Origin: Trileptium ribeirensis
Lineage: Eukaryota; Nematoda; Enoplea; Enoplida; Thoracostomopsidae
Direction: 5' to 3'
Assembly: GCA_030248225.1 (NCBI GenBank)
Contig: JASANE010024940.1
Coordinates: 62,001 to 126,000 of the forward strand
Length of the DNA stretch: 64,000 nucleotides
Shown: piece after piece, positions 11,726 through 25,700 of the stretch
How the letters are laid out: every line of letters starts with the position of its first letter
Position numbering within the stretch: position 1 is the first letter of the stretch
The notes under the pieces: generated by a model
Databases searched by the model: none
What the model was told of the DNA's origin: nothing
Seen by the model: the letters and a program-made list of their open reading frames with translations, nothing else
Position numbers and translations under genes: made by a program

Positions 11726-14040
11726 ATGCTGCAGTAAATATCTGACATTTATTTGTTTATAATAATATTGGGTCAAATTTCTGCCTTTGGCGCTGGGTGC
11801 TGTTGCAGTTGCATCTAAATCTTGCTGTGGCTGTTGCTTTCAAAGACGTTCTGCATTGTTTGAACATGGGTTCAATGTAATTTTTCGGTGATATTTGCGA
11901 CTATTTTCCGTGACATATGTATGGAACATTGTAGGTTTGGAACCACTATAAGTATTAGAAATGCTCATCGAAACATATGTACCACCGTCTATGCGTCATG
12001 TTATAAAACTAACTATAGATTTGATAAGAACTGACGTTGTGACAGTTTATCGTAGAAAAACTTTGAATATGTAGCAAACCAAATAAACCAATGGTTGAAC
12101 AAACAAACAAATGATCCAGGCGTGGAAAATCGTTATTTTTATTCATACAGTGAAAGTATTGGTTTATAATATACAGACGTCGTAGCAGATTTTAACTGCA
12201 AACATTAGTACATGAGTACAAGCATTCCCCGTCAAAAAGGAAACATTTACAATTGTTTATATAGTCCTCCAACATGCTCTCATCGTTCCGGCTTGAAACA
12301 TTGATTAAAAATGCTCCAACAAATTATTTTGAAACCTTGCTGTGGGAGCAGTAAAAACAAAAGTAACATGGAAGCGTCGGATTCAGAATTTCTCCAGGCG
12401 TATTTGGTTCCTCGTGCAGAGCGACATTCTTTGGCGGCTGTTCACGCACATCGCACATTACATACAAATGGTCTTAGTTGATATTTATATGAGCTAACTA
12501 AGGCTACACTTGAAATGATTTTTACAACATGTCAGCATTATGCAAGGGTAAAAATCATCTCACATCAAGTATCCGGCATAGAGACAAAATAAACGATTTT
12601 TAACGCTCGTCTTAAACAAGATTTCGAATGCTCATACTACGCGATGTTACGCGACAACTTATACTCACACATGTACCAGGTCCAAAGTTCTGAGGTAGCC
12701 ATGGTCCTAGAGAGCTTTGACTTCTTATCGGTAGCATCCAGATTTGTCGCCGCGGGGAGGAGGAGGAGGATGTTCGGTAGCATATTAGGGGGTCGGCTCT
12801 TCGCGCTGAGATGTGGTCTGAAGCCGTAGGGGATAAAGTCCTCTACTTTTATGAGCTTGTATGGCTATACTTTGTCAAGGAAACTTTATAGCTAACAAAA
12901 GGATTCCTTTCAAGATAACATTAGCTGTGACTTTACGATTATATAACGCAATGCACGATATATCTTCAAAACTAAGAGGCTATTGTATATATAAGTATCT
13001 TATAGAAATGAAAGGAACGATCAAATGCAGTGAATAATGCGCAGGCTTACCAAAGAAAACGGCGCCGCTAACAAACGCAATCTGTTGTAACGCATAACTC
13101 GATAAAGGTTTTATGAATTTTCATTAAGTTTGTTTATAATTTATTCATTTGCTCAGGTGTCTCATTGTGCTGTCCTGGTTGGAAATTTAATATCTTGTTT
13201 CGTAATTCAACAAAAGTTGAGGAAACCCCGTTTAAAGCAATAGAATAATTAAAATTTAGATGTTGACATTTGTAGGTAAGCAATGGATGGAGTTATTTAT
13301 AACTTAAATTTTCAGGCTATATTCTGGCTTTTGATATCTGTGAAAAAGATCAAATTATTAACATCGTTCTAATACCAGCTTCCATTCACTATAATAGCAG
13401 CTTCATTAAAAATTAGGTTGCCAAACAATCATTTTCGAACCGAAATTATTTGTTATTGTAATGCGGCCTGAGCTACCGTGATTTTGTGTCTGTTATTTGG
13501 TATTGTTATATATTACAGGGCACAAACCATAACCTACTTTGTTCTAAAGGACCCGCTTGCAGCCTTAATTTAAACGTAATTATTGTATTTGTCGTTAGTT
13601 TTGAAATGTATGATCGATCCATTAAGCTCAGATTTTTACGGTAATCCTCAGTATCATAATATTACAAAAATTATGTGCATCTAAAAACCATGAAATTGGT
13701 TCAACGACCGAAGCAAATCAGTAGCTAACGGTAATAAACTGCGCGAACTGCTGTGCTGCCAATTAACGTATAATACACGAGAAAACATCGTATGCAAGCC
13801 GATGTGCAAACATTCGTAAGATATGCATAGACCTGACTGTATTGTATTTGGGGGGGAACACTATGATGCTATTTTGAGCCGCCACCTGCCGAATTTTCGT
13901 TTGTTTTATTTCATCTCCAAGATTTCGACATCAAATTAAAAGATATAATACCAAGTTTTTTTAGAAATTATATATACGTAACATAACCATCGGTGACGGG
14001 GTTTTGCTTACGTGTTTATAACACTACGTTTACGTCTTGT
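11726..14040. other. Intergenic, no gene recognised
   Basis: Mostly AT-rich. A small GC-rich patch with GGAGGAGGAGG lies at about 12750-12840, within a 61-codon frame (12644-12829) that I cannot assign. A degenerate palindrome-rich AT stretch follows. No exons recognised. Confidence 0.5.
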
Positions 14041-15822
14041 ATTGAATTTCTATTTTTAAACTGCTGACTGAATTTTTACCGAGCGAATATTTATCACGTC
14101 TACGAATTGAACCCTGAACTCTTGACTACTACAAATCGGATTTATAAAGATTGAGCTAATTCAACGGAGTTGTTGACAACGGAGTTGTTAATAACGTCAG
14201 GATGCTCGGAAAACTGGTTTAATTTTTATTTCTTTCATTTGATGACCGAATACTTATCATCCCCATTAAATGTACCCTTCACTCTTGACTACTACAAATT
14301 GAATTCACAAGCACCGAGTTAATTCAACGGAGTTGTTGCCCGAATAACGTAAGGATGCTCGGAAAACTGAATTACATTTTTATTTCTTGCATTTGCTGAA
14401 TAAATATTTATCATCTTTACTAATAGAACTCTGAACATTGACTATTAAAAATTGATTCACAAACACAGACTTAATTCAACGGAGTTGTTTCCCGAATAAC
14501 TTAACAATCCTCTAAATTCGAATTAAAGTTTTATTTCTTGTATTTCCTGACCGAATATTTATCAGCTCCACAAATTGAACATTGAACTCTTGACTACTAC
14601 AAATCGAGTTCATAAAGACCGAGTTAATTAAGCAGAGGTGTTTCCCAAATAAATTAAGGCTCCTCGGAAAGCTGGATTAAATGGTTTATTTATTGCATTT
14701 GCTGACCGAATTTTTATAGCCTCTACGACTAGAACCCTGAACTCTTGACTACTACAAATCAGTTCGCAAACACCGAGTTAATTCAGTGGAATTGTTGCCC
14801 GAATAATTTTAGGATCCTCGGAAATTTTTATTTCTTGTATTTGCTGACCGAATATTTATCATCTCTACGAATTGAACCTTGATCTCTTGACCCTTACAAA
14901 TAGAGTTCGCAAAGACCGAGCGAATTCAGCGGAGCTATTGACGGAATAAGTTAAGAATCCTCAGAAAGCTGAATTATATTTTTGTACTTGCTGCCAAATA
15001 TTTATCATATCTACAAATTGAACCCTGAACTCTTGACTACTACAAATAAGTTCACAAACATCGAGTAATTCAGAAGAGTTGTACCCGAATGACTTAAGAA
15101 TGCTCGGAAAGCTGAATTAAATTTTTATTTATTGTATTTGCTGGTCGAATATTTAGCATCTCTACGAATTGAATCCTGAACTACTGAATATTACAAATCG
15201 ACTTCACAAAGACCGAGCAAATTCAGCGGAGCTATTGCTCGTGCAACTTAAGTAACCTCGGAAGTTGAATTAAATTTTTATTTCTTGTATTGGCTGGCTG
15301 AATATTTATCATCTAAATCAGCGGAACTATTGCCCGAATAATTTAAGGATCCTCGGTAAGCTGAATTAAATCTTTATTTGTTGTATTCGCTGACGATATG
15401 TTTTATTTATCGTCTCTACGAATTGAACACTGAGCTTTTGACTACTACAAATAAGTTCACAGACACAGAGTTAATTCAGTAGAGTTGTACCCGAATGACT
15501 TAAGAATGCTCGGAAAGCTGAATTAAATTTTTATTTCTTGTATTTGCTGACCGAAAATTTATCAACTTAACAAATTGAACCATGAACTCTTCACAATTAT
15601 AAATTGAGTCCACAAAGACCGATCTAATTCATCGGAGTTATTCCGAGTAACTTAATTATCCTCGGAATGCTCAATTAAATTTTTATTTCTTGTATTTACT
15701 GACCGAATATTTATTATCTCCGCGAATTTAACCCTGCACTGTTGACTATTACAAATTGAGTTCATAAAGACTGAGCTAATTATGCTTAGCCATTGCCTGA
15801 ACAACTTAAGAATTCTCTGAAC
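14041..15822 (+). repeat. Degenerate tandem array, about 150-bp period
   Basis: About twelve diverged units, anchored by CTCTTGACTACTACAAAT (near 14119, 14282, 14589, 14741, 15029, 15435 and weaker copies between). Each continues with a CCGAGTTAATTCA-type segment, CGGAGTTGTTGCCCGAATAA, CCTCGGAAAGCTGAATTAAA, TTTTTATTTCTTGTATT and GCTGACCGAATATTTATCA. Spacing ranges from about 144 to 163 bp, and one unit near 15300-15340 is shortened. The array ends about 775 bp before the start codon of the acyl-CoA synthetase gene. Confidence 0.93.
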
Positions 15823-16559
15823 GCGTGCGAACAATGACACACGTATTGGCGGGGACCACACGCCGAACGTGGTCAATACGGCCCTATATTGTAAATTGCC
15901 GGTTGTCCTACAGCTGCAGAAACCATACTTTAAAAGACGTCAGCAACGTGAGGTTCCCTTCATTGAGAATAGCCCGTGTCTAGTTTTATACATATTATGC
16001 ATTTATGTTTATACAGTTAACAACAATTTATTTACATTTTTACCAAATCTATATATTAAGTTTAGCTATGTCTCCAATGTTCAAGACCTTAGCGCAACAG
16101 CAGGTTTACCTGTTAATTGGACTGTTGGTGTCTTACTTCAATTATATGTAATTTATGCTGTACGCATTTGCGCTGTCGGGTCGACAGACATCTGTCTTAT
16201 TGACATATCGTATTACTTAATGTTTTATCGCCGCTTAGATGCATTGTAAATACTATGCTATATATGGTACTTGCAAAAACTATTGAAAACAGTCACTTAT
16301 CCCTCGTAACTATCTTATCCTAAAGACTTCAAAATAATTACTGTCGTCATACTTCATCATACAACTAGCTGCTCTATATTTAATTTATTTACAGAGATAA
16401 CAACAATTTCGCAAAGAAAACTTTGTGTGTGTAGCTGCATACTTAAAGACAACTTTAGGTGCAAGACTATAATACAAATTGAATGTTTTCCTTCATAAAA
16501 CGCAATGCAGTGTCGTGCAGTTTTTTTTGCTTGTTTTGCTATTGTTTGCTATTCTGTGG
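15823..16559 (+). other. Region upstream of the synthetase gene
   Basis: Probable promoter and 5' flank of the gene starting at 16598. It contains a 126-codon open frame (15869-16249) beginning MVNTALYCKLP. I do not recognise it; it has hydrophobic AT-rich composition and no match to a family motif, so chance is likely, but an unrecognised short gene or upstream exon cannot be ruled out. No clear TATA or initiator element can be assigned. Confidence 0.35.
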
Positions 16560-16565
16560 TTGCAG
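16521..16565 (+). promoter_or_regulatory. Strong 3' splice site before the start codon (possible trans-splice site)
   Basis: A long T-rich tract ends in TTGCAG at 16560-16565, only 32 nt before the ATG at 16598. This is the layout of a spliced-leader acceptor in nematodes. An ordinary cis-splice from an untranslated first exon would look the same. The inferred leader (16566-16597) contains an upstream ATG at 16584. Confidence 0.45.
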
Positions 16566-16597
16566 TATAAATATACTGTTAAAATGTTGCTTCCATC

Positions 16598-16710
16598 ATG
16601 ATCTTTTCGGATCACCTAAAATTTCCAACGGTTAACACGTTTGACACAACATATCTGGACAGCGTTGAGATTACAGACTCGAAATTTTGTGTTGTATCAG
16701 TAGCTGAAGG
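16598..16710 (+). CDS. Synthetase exon 1
   Basis: ATG followed by 37 codons and two bases (GG), then the donor GTAAAG. An in-frame TAA at 16580-16582 limits extension upstream within this exon. The end of the exon, read with exon 2, gives VVSVAEGSFASNVLD, which fits the place where 4CL-like enzymes have a small-residue plus SFA/NFA segment. Phase 2 matches exon 2 exactly. Still the weakest exon, because N-termini are poorly conserved. Confidence 0.7.
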
Positions 16711-19700
16711 GTAAAGTCGAATACATATTTAACAACAATTTTGTATTGCTAGATAGTTATCGGCCGTGCGATACGCTAGTGTTAATTAGGCACCGAGAAA
16801 AACGATTTATATCGTCTGAAATTTGCGGCGTTTTTGATGTCTCAATTTGAGACAATATTTACACACAAAAAACGTGGTGATGTAGCACACAACCCATCAC
16901 TCTGCTTATGGCTACATCTTTGAAAATGTAGGTTAAATCGCTATTAGTTTACGAAAACAGACAGTGTAGTGGTTACCATTGCTTAGTCACCTTTGAATGA
17001 AATGGCGCTACGTGCTCTAAGTAATTGCAGCCATGAGAAGGTGTCCTATATCTGGCAACGCTTTAAGCCCAGTTACTCTGCAAATGAAATGACGTTATGC
17101 TCGTGATAGGATATTCAACAGCATGAAGTGGGCTTGCTAAAGGAATAGTGATATAGTTAGTAGGTAATGGCAAACGGTTAATCAATCAAGAAAATATTCC
17201 TCAGGATTGGAAAATATTTTGAGTAAATTAAAACCCAGGATCTCATTGTTACGGTATTCATGCTAGATATATCGCAGTTAAACTGAAACCAGGTGCACGA
17301 CGACTGGATATATTGAAATTGATTCCAAAGCGTCCTTCCGCCAAGAAATGATTATGTGTTTTTATTTGTGAGAAGTCAATTGTTGGATTCTATTTCACTC
17401 AACGAATTTGTCTGTTTTATTTCATATTCCATGCTATATTTGGAGTGTTCAATGTGAAATGTATACTGACGCCTTACACTATAGCAAGATTTCTCAAAAT
17501 CCTGCCTCCCAAACTGTGTCACATTTAGAATAACTGCTACACAAGTTGAGCAACTTTTTCGAAATGACACTGTGCGTAGTCACTTTTGGAAATACTGCTA
17601 TGCATGTTATGGCGACTTTCCAAAAATTTGTAACAGAAATTTTGCGCAGTAATAAAAATATTGGTATTGCGTTATATTTTCTGGATAGGCATCCTTTGCC
17701 TCTGGTTCGATTTAGTAGCTAAATTTTTTAGCTCCCCAGGTTTGTCTTTTGTATAGACGTATAATTCTCTTAAAAATTAGACGCAGAATACGGGTTGGGT
17801 TCTTATATGGCGGGATATATTATTATGCTGCGTTGAGACACATATTTCTTTTAAAAATAAGACTCAGAATACGGGATGGGTTCTTTAGTATAGACGTATA
17901 ATTCTCTTAAAAATAAGACGCAGAATACCGGTTGTGTTCTTATATGGCGGGATATATTATTATGTAAGTAGCTAAATTTTTTAGCTCCCCAGGTTTGTCT
18001 TTTGTATAGACGTATAATTCTCTTAAAAATTAGACGCAGAATACGGGTTGGGTTCTTATATGGCGGGATATATTATTATGCTGCGTTGAGACACATATTT
18101 CTTTTAAAAATAAGAATCAGAATACGGGATGGGTTCTTTTGTATAGACGTATAATTCTGTTAAAAATAAGACGCAGAATACCGGTTGTGTTCTTATATGG
18201 CGGGATATATTATTATGTGCTGCGTTGAGACGCATATTTCTTTTAAAAATAAGACTCAGCGTACGGGATGGGTTCTTATGTGGCAGCATATATCATTATA
18301 CTGCGTTGAGACGTATATTTCTTTTAAAAATAAGACTCAGAATACGGGATGGGTTCTTATATAGCAGGATATATTATTATACTGCGTTGAGACGTATGTT
18401 TCTTTTAAAAATAAGGCTCGCAATACAGGATGGGTTCTTATATGGCGGGAGATTATTCCTGTCTAAAATTAAAATCAGAATCCGACAAAGCTTATTTTTT
18501 ACAGAAATATTTCTTCTCAAAGTCAGAGTTAGAATACTAAATAGGTTATTAATTTTGGTGAATAGCATTCTTTTAAAGATCAAAATCATCAAATCCATTC
18601 TTATCATCTTACGGCATATTTTTCTACTGCGAATCTTACCCCAAGTCTTGCATGTTTATATATAATGTTCCGGGATATATTTCTTCTGAAAATCAGAGTC
18701 AGAATCCTAAATAGCCTAATATTCACTGTTGGGTTTACTCATTATGTAGGTAAATAAAACCATTATTTGTACGGGGAACTTCATGGAATAGGCAAAAACA
18801 TTAGCGTACCGAAATTTATGTACGTTTTGCGGTATTATTTATTGCTGTTGAGAATATTTGGATAATATGGACCACGTTTAGCTGTGCGATGCTTCCAGGA
18901 CAAGCGGATACTGTTTACGTCATCCTAATTTCAGGAGTTGTTGTCGAAGTAAAATGCGAGAACATTTTCCTGGTTAGAATTAGACTAAATGTTTATTTTA
19001 TCACCAGTATATTTGTAACTACCAGTCCCATTTGACTTTATGTGCAATTATGAGTGATTATACCAGTTTACTAGGTATCCGTTGCACTGGCTTGCCACTA
19101 ATTTTCAGTGACATGCTCCAAACTGTCCCAGCAAATCATCTATGGCCTGTGACTTCTATCCTGAGAAAAGTAGCGTCATAATACTGAATAGTTTATAATT
19201 TGGCGGTATCCGTTGTTTATGAAAATTAAAGCCAAAATGCCGAATAGCTTATTATTCCATAAGATGTAATTTCTCTCAAAATAAAAAACAGAACTGTGAG
19301 TAGTTAATTACTGTGCATTCTATATTTATTCTGAAAATGAGACCCAGAATGCAGTTGACGTGCATTGCGGAGCCAGTCGACCCTGCTAAATCTGCCTACA
19401 ATGTACTACAAATTGCAGTCTTCTCTATACTCTTATTAAGTATATCATATGATTGTTAAATATATATAGCTAGATGTCAACTATGACGTACGTTCGATGT
19501 CCTTTTGTTTATTTGTCGCAAAATAATCATAGGTCGTTCGCATCTAATGTACTGGATAAAATCAAACAATACGGAAACGAAAACGCGATCACAGACACTG
19601 AAACCGGTCAGGTGTTAACATTTTCACAAATCAGGTAGGTCGAATTTTTAAACGCCAAACCCGGTTATCCGTGAGATCCGTACATATTTGTTATGCATAA

Positions 19701-22700
19701 AATTATTGATTTAGCTTTATATTAGTTGCTATGTTCATTTGAAATTCTGTCTTTACGTCATGAGGCCTTATATTTGATGTGCCAAAAACGACTTAAAATA
19801 TACAGACTGGAGCTGCCCATAACTGAACTATAAAATCCCTGGATTGGAAGGACGATGCGCTGAACCATTATGCCTTGTTATCAGTAATGCGTCCCGCAAG
19901 GCACAACGACTCTTTTGAACTACGATGCTTGTGTCCTAAAGAAGTTTAAAAAGTTGCAGATATCCCAATCATAATAATTTGACAAAGACAGGGGTAACTA
20001 ACGCCCACAACCCGCATCAACGTAGCAGCAACAAAATTCAGCCAACTAGGTACCAAGTTTCTCAGATACAAACCGCAAAACCGTTACGCTGGTAGGAAAA
20101 CAGTAGCTTTTATCCTATTCTATGTGTCTATCTAGTGTGTTGTATGCCTGAACAATTCATAAAGATTGCTGCGACAGTTGTTTATTTTGCTCAAATGTCA
20201 CGCATCAACATGGGAATAAATAATGTTTGCTATACCTGGCATAAATTCAAAGGCTATAACTTTTTGTTTAGTCATTGCCGGAAGTTGCTAAGGGGTAATG
20301 TATTAAGTTTATATGAAATATAGATTAATTTTAATAAATCAGCAGCAGTGTACCATGATACTGAGCTTTAAACTGCGCGCGAGTTTAAAGCGTACAGAGC
20401 ACTATACACGAGGACTTATGGCTTAAAATATGTAGTGTAAATTATATATTCGAGATTGGTAAAATATGTCCACAAACTGCTGTGCCATATAATTTGGAGG
20501 AAACGTCACCCAAACTGTTTTTAAAAGGTTTGGTCGAGGGCCGAAGCGAATGTCATAACTATATACTGTGGCTGACAACACGTATACTAGCAAGTCAGTT
20601 TTGGGTAGGCAAGCTTGTTAAAAGTGTACATATTTGAAATGTCGAAAAATACTTCAATACAATAAAACACATATAACAATATATAATACTTAGTCAAAAC
20701 TTTAAGACTTTATTACTCTGTGTCAAGAACTTGTAAAGCCAAAAATCACCGAACAAATAAGTAAGTTGACGAACAATAGCATAAGACAAGAAAAACATAG
20801 CGAGATTTTAACGCGCGGCATAGTTATGAAAACAAATGTAGTTTAGCAAATGACAAAATTTTGAAACTGTTATACATATTAAATTACTAAAAGCGCTAAT
20901 TGAATGATTTTTTGGTTTGAAAATCTTACGATATATTTCGAATATTTTGTAAAGTTTAAAATTCATGTACTATATGGTCAAAACGTATTCTTTATAAATA
21001 TATACTATCTTCTACTGGTTCACTATATCTTAATTGGGTTAATAATTTCTCTCTTAATGATTTGATGATACACTGGATCAAATTAGCTTTGCTATACAAA
21101 TACGTAATCTAATGTATCCAAAACGCTAGAATGACAGAATTTTTGCACCTGTTTGTGGACAATGATCGCGTTCTCTAATTGTTTAACTGAAATTCGGGAA
21201 CACAGGAAGCGGACTGAATTTAAAATCTTAGCTTAGCTTTGGCATCGTTGTCTTAGTTTAACGCATACCATAAGAGACAACGTTACCGTAGCGTATGGTT
21301 GAAGCATATAACCTATTTTCGCTATGTATTTTTATGTTATGATATGCATACAAAAACGCAAATGTATTTAATATGTATTGGTCAGTTCACGAAACCATTT
21401 ACGTTTGAAACACCCTTTTTGAAGCCAAAATGAAACGTTTTCGAATGTGCAGTGTCTAGATCCCTTCCGACGTAAAAAACCCTGAATCTTTCGAATATCG
21501 ATGTCTCTATGCAAAACGAGCTACCTGAAACCTGCTACAGGGGTTGCAAAGTGTCCCTTGGGGGTCAAATTTTAATCCGAAATAAGTCATTATTCTGTAG
21601 GTTGACGCAGTGACACGTGAACCATAGTCTGTTTATATGTAGGTCGGACTAAAATGGTCGCCGTCAAGCCATTGATTTGCGACCTAAAATTGGTGCCGCT
21701 AGGACCCTTTTTGGGTTAAAAATCGACCAATTTAGAACAAGTCTGTCGCAGAAGTTTTTCTAGCGCAACGGAGACAGTACCTACACATACCACTTTATGC
21801 ACACAAACCAACCATGAGTGGGGGATGTCCGACAAAAAAATTCATGCAGATCCTTAGGCCTTGTAATCATTGGCTCCCCGAAAAGTTGACTCGGGAGGGG
21901 GCTACACCTGAGGTCGGAGGGGGCTACACTTCAGGTCGGGATGGCTATACCTTCCTACAACATAGAACGCGTGAAACTTTAGCTACGTCTAAAAATTCTA
22001 GATTTGTTTTAAGACGCTGCTGGTGTAAAACAAACACTATTATTCTATGATTAGCATACGTTTAGGTGATACCAAGGACAATGCGCGCCATAGATGTTCG
22101 GGCAGGCAAGAGGGTTCTCTAGCTGCCCAGTTAGCCGCACGGCCCCATATCGTGCTGCAATGATAATAAACTTATATACTAATATGGTTCTTGCGACCTT
22201 CGGTTTTGTTTACTATACATGCGGTCGGCGGGGGGTGGGATTTATGAATTTGAAAATTTATGCAGAATTCAAGTTCTGTTTTTCGTAACACAGTGTTTAA
22301 CAGTGGAATTTAGTGCCACCAGTTCTTGCCTCTTAAAGCACATTTTTATTGTGTCAAAACATTTACATAATGGATTTCGCTGCAAAATACTAGCATGAAA
22401 ATGCGAAGCCATTAAAAAACTGCAATGTGTGTAATTGGTCGACTGTTTTTGCTTATTGCGCAGACTGCATAAAATATATAGTGTACATGGATAGACAGGG
22501 AAATGTATTTTGTGGCCATGCTAGATAAGATTATTGCTATTTTGCTTATCGGGTACGTAACACACAAATTATTGCTCGCAAATTATAGTGCTATAGCCTG
22601 AATCGGGTTGAAAAATATCAACGCAGCCCGACCCTACCATAAACCGACTCGAAACGACCTGGTCCTCCCCAAATAATAAACCGATAACAGGGTATTAAAA

Positions 22701-25700
22701 CATTGGAATTATTACCCGTAACTAGGCTGTATGTTGGTTTTCAGCGAGTATTTCATCGAAGACTGTCCATGATGCACGTCTGATATATGATCCCATCGCA
22801 ATCGCATCTTTTACACGTGCCTCTGCTTTAAATTTATGCTATTTCGATCATTGTCATAATTCATTATTCACTGCGATTAGCTTAAACAATATATTAAGCA
22901 GCCTCTTCCGAATCCTATGTGACTCGACCTGAAACCCCATAAACTTCAGTCCGACCCGATCCCAACGTTACCCGACAAGATAGCAGCCTTTATCTGCGAT
23001 GGATTAGAGAGCTAAAGTTTTCGGCACTGTTCGGTGCTGTGAACTTTTGTTATTATGTAACGCTAAATATTATTGGTTCTCTTCCTTACATGCGATAAAT
23101 ATACCGTCTGGATGCTGTGGAAACCACTGTAAAGCTAATATGGTTACTGCAAAATAGCAAGCGGCAAGAGCGCGAGAACAATTGGGGACAATTTAAATAC
23201 GTTAAGTGACATGTACTCTGTAGATTGCGATATATATTGTACATTGTCATCGTATGCTTTGGCATGCAGTCCATTCCAAACCATCAGTTAGCACAAATGA
23301 GATTACTACTAGTTTGCATCGCAGATCGATTACGCTTCTTAAAAGCAACTCGAGATTTATGTAAAAAGCTAAAATGATTTATATCATAAATTTTGCGAAT
23401 TGTCATTAGTTTGTATGTATAGTTTTGTTTATCGCTTTCTTAAAATCGTGCCATTGCGCTCGTTTGAACCATTCATAAAATACCGTACAAATTGCAGTTA
23501 GTATTTACATTATGCTAAATTATAAATGTGATTGAAACATTCTACCGAAATATATGATTTAACAGTAATCCGTTTACTTTATTGCACTGAGCAAGCACAA
23601 ATCCACAATGTCCCAGTTCAGCTTCAGTAAAATCGCATGACTGCTACGATATCAAATCTTAAATCGATGCTGCTGGAATGCTAAAATGACGTTATCCAAT
23701 TTAAAAATCAGCACGTCATCGTGGATAAATTTTGGAGTTAAGATAATGTTGATGGCAATGTCTATTATGAAATGGAAATAATAAAGTAAATTGCGGCAGT
23801 TTAGTGACAGTGACTATGCATTGACCGGTTGTCAGATAGTAGTCTAACGCAAGGCATGTTTATTTACTTTGAAAGAAGGTTATTTAAAAGTTAGGACTAC
23901 GTTAATGTCGACGACTTTGCAGTATAATACATAGGTGTCCAAGATCATTTGGCTGAAGGTAGTAGACACTCTCGGCGGGGGTAGGATAGGGAAGTAAGCA
24001 AAACGAGCTTCTCCGGTTAGCCCACCCCTCACCCAAAAATTTCTCAATAATGAAGATATCGTTATAATTTTGGTAGTGCCTAGCGGTATGGAAAACAATG
24101 CATCACCTAGAGGGAGGGCTGCGCCTTTTCGGGGGAGCGAGGCAGGGTGCGCATCTCCTCGTGGAGTGGCGCGCGGGGCTTTGGGGGGCGGATGCGGCGG
24201 ATCCTGGTTGACGGCGGGTGCGGCATCTCGGGGACGGGGGGAGCGGTACGGCGCCTCGCGGGGGGAGGGGATGTGAAGTACAGTGCTTGGGGATCCTCCA
24301 TCGTGAGATCCTGGATGCGTGACTAGCTGCATTCACATGAATGTGTGGCAGTTCGCTACACAGTAAGAAATTGCTCAGTTACACTGCGGTAAGCGTAGAG
24401 TTTCAAACAAACTTCAATGCAGAAGGCCCTCTACCAGGGGAAGTGAATGCTGCTGACGTGTCCAATTAGTCCACTAACATCTACAGCGAAACTGAAGGTT
24501 GTCGTTACATTCATTATTGTCATTCGTGCAATTATCTATTTCTCAATAAATGTGTGAATCGAAATATAATGGTATATCATTGAACAGTATAGTATTAGTT
24601 ATTATTGTGTGAGAAGTGCAAGGTTTGTGAAATGCTTTTTGGTTTGAAAAGCACATTCCGGTCATGCTTCGATATTGTTTAATATACCGTCGCCTGGTAC
24701 CCAAGTCCTTAGAATTACGCAAATTTTCTTGAACCGTATTCTCTCAACCAACATAAGTATATATTTAGGGCTGAAATGCATTCTCTATTACAAGCGCGGG
24801 ATTAAATTTAGGTGGGGGTCAAGCTGCGTACTGTACAAGGGGCAAGCAACCTGTACATAATAAGTGAAGAGCCTAAAATTAGTGTATATAAGAAGTCAGT
24901 TACCTGTTATGCGATAACCACTATCACTTTTTGAGCTTAAAATTTGTATTTTGTCCAAAATCTATTAGGCATGTGTATCTTTCTATTGTTCTCGACAGAT
25001 TTGTAAAAAGAACTGCTATAATACAAGCATTTATTGGTATGTTACCGTTTATGCCTGGTAGCTGTTCTGTACGTTTTTTCTTTCAAAAACAAGCTAATAC
25101 ACTTTCCGTATGAATCAAATCTGCCCTGCCGTCTGCCGCTATATCATGTATTAACCTGGAATAAACGTAAGACTGTGTTTGAGAATGGGTGACTATTCAC
25201 CGTGCTTATGAGATGCATAAATATGCTTTTTCATACTGCACGGTAGTAACAGCAGTAACATCAGCTAAAGCGATCCATGATTCGATAGAATAGCGATCCA
25301 TGAATATAAATGCTGTTTCTAGCTGGGACGTGCACAAGAACTGAATTATATTATATTTTTAACATGATAGATCTATACTAGGCTTGTTTGTATGCATTCC
25401 CTAAAACTCTTAGTGTAGTTTTCAAACCAAGTTATCGAGCCCAAAAATAGAGACCAGATTATTCGATATTCCAGACAAACATCACACAAAAGAAATAAAA
25501 CTTCACTATTGAACCCAAACCGGATTTTAAATTAATATTATATATTAGAATACAAACATTCTTATTTAAGTAGAACTTAGGCGTTTTTCAGCAAGCGAAA
25601 ATATATATACTGCTGAACTGTACTTAAACTGTCTTATAAAACATCAAAACATTGATACTACGGAAATTCTGGCATTCCATTTTTGCTTTTGGACTGCGAG

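Noticed and set aside
18225..18665. 146-codon frame with repeated RRIFLLKIRL
   Set aside because: It is a reading of the intronic tandem array inside the synthetase intron 1, not an independent protein.
23880..24336. Overlapping 150-, 77- and 64-codon frames rich in Pro, Arg and Ala
   Set aside because: All arise from a 200-bp G-rich island; several frames are open at once, so composition is the simplest cause.
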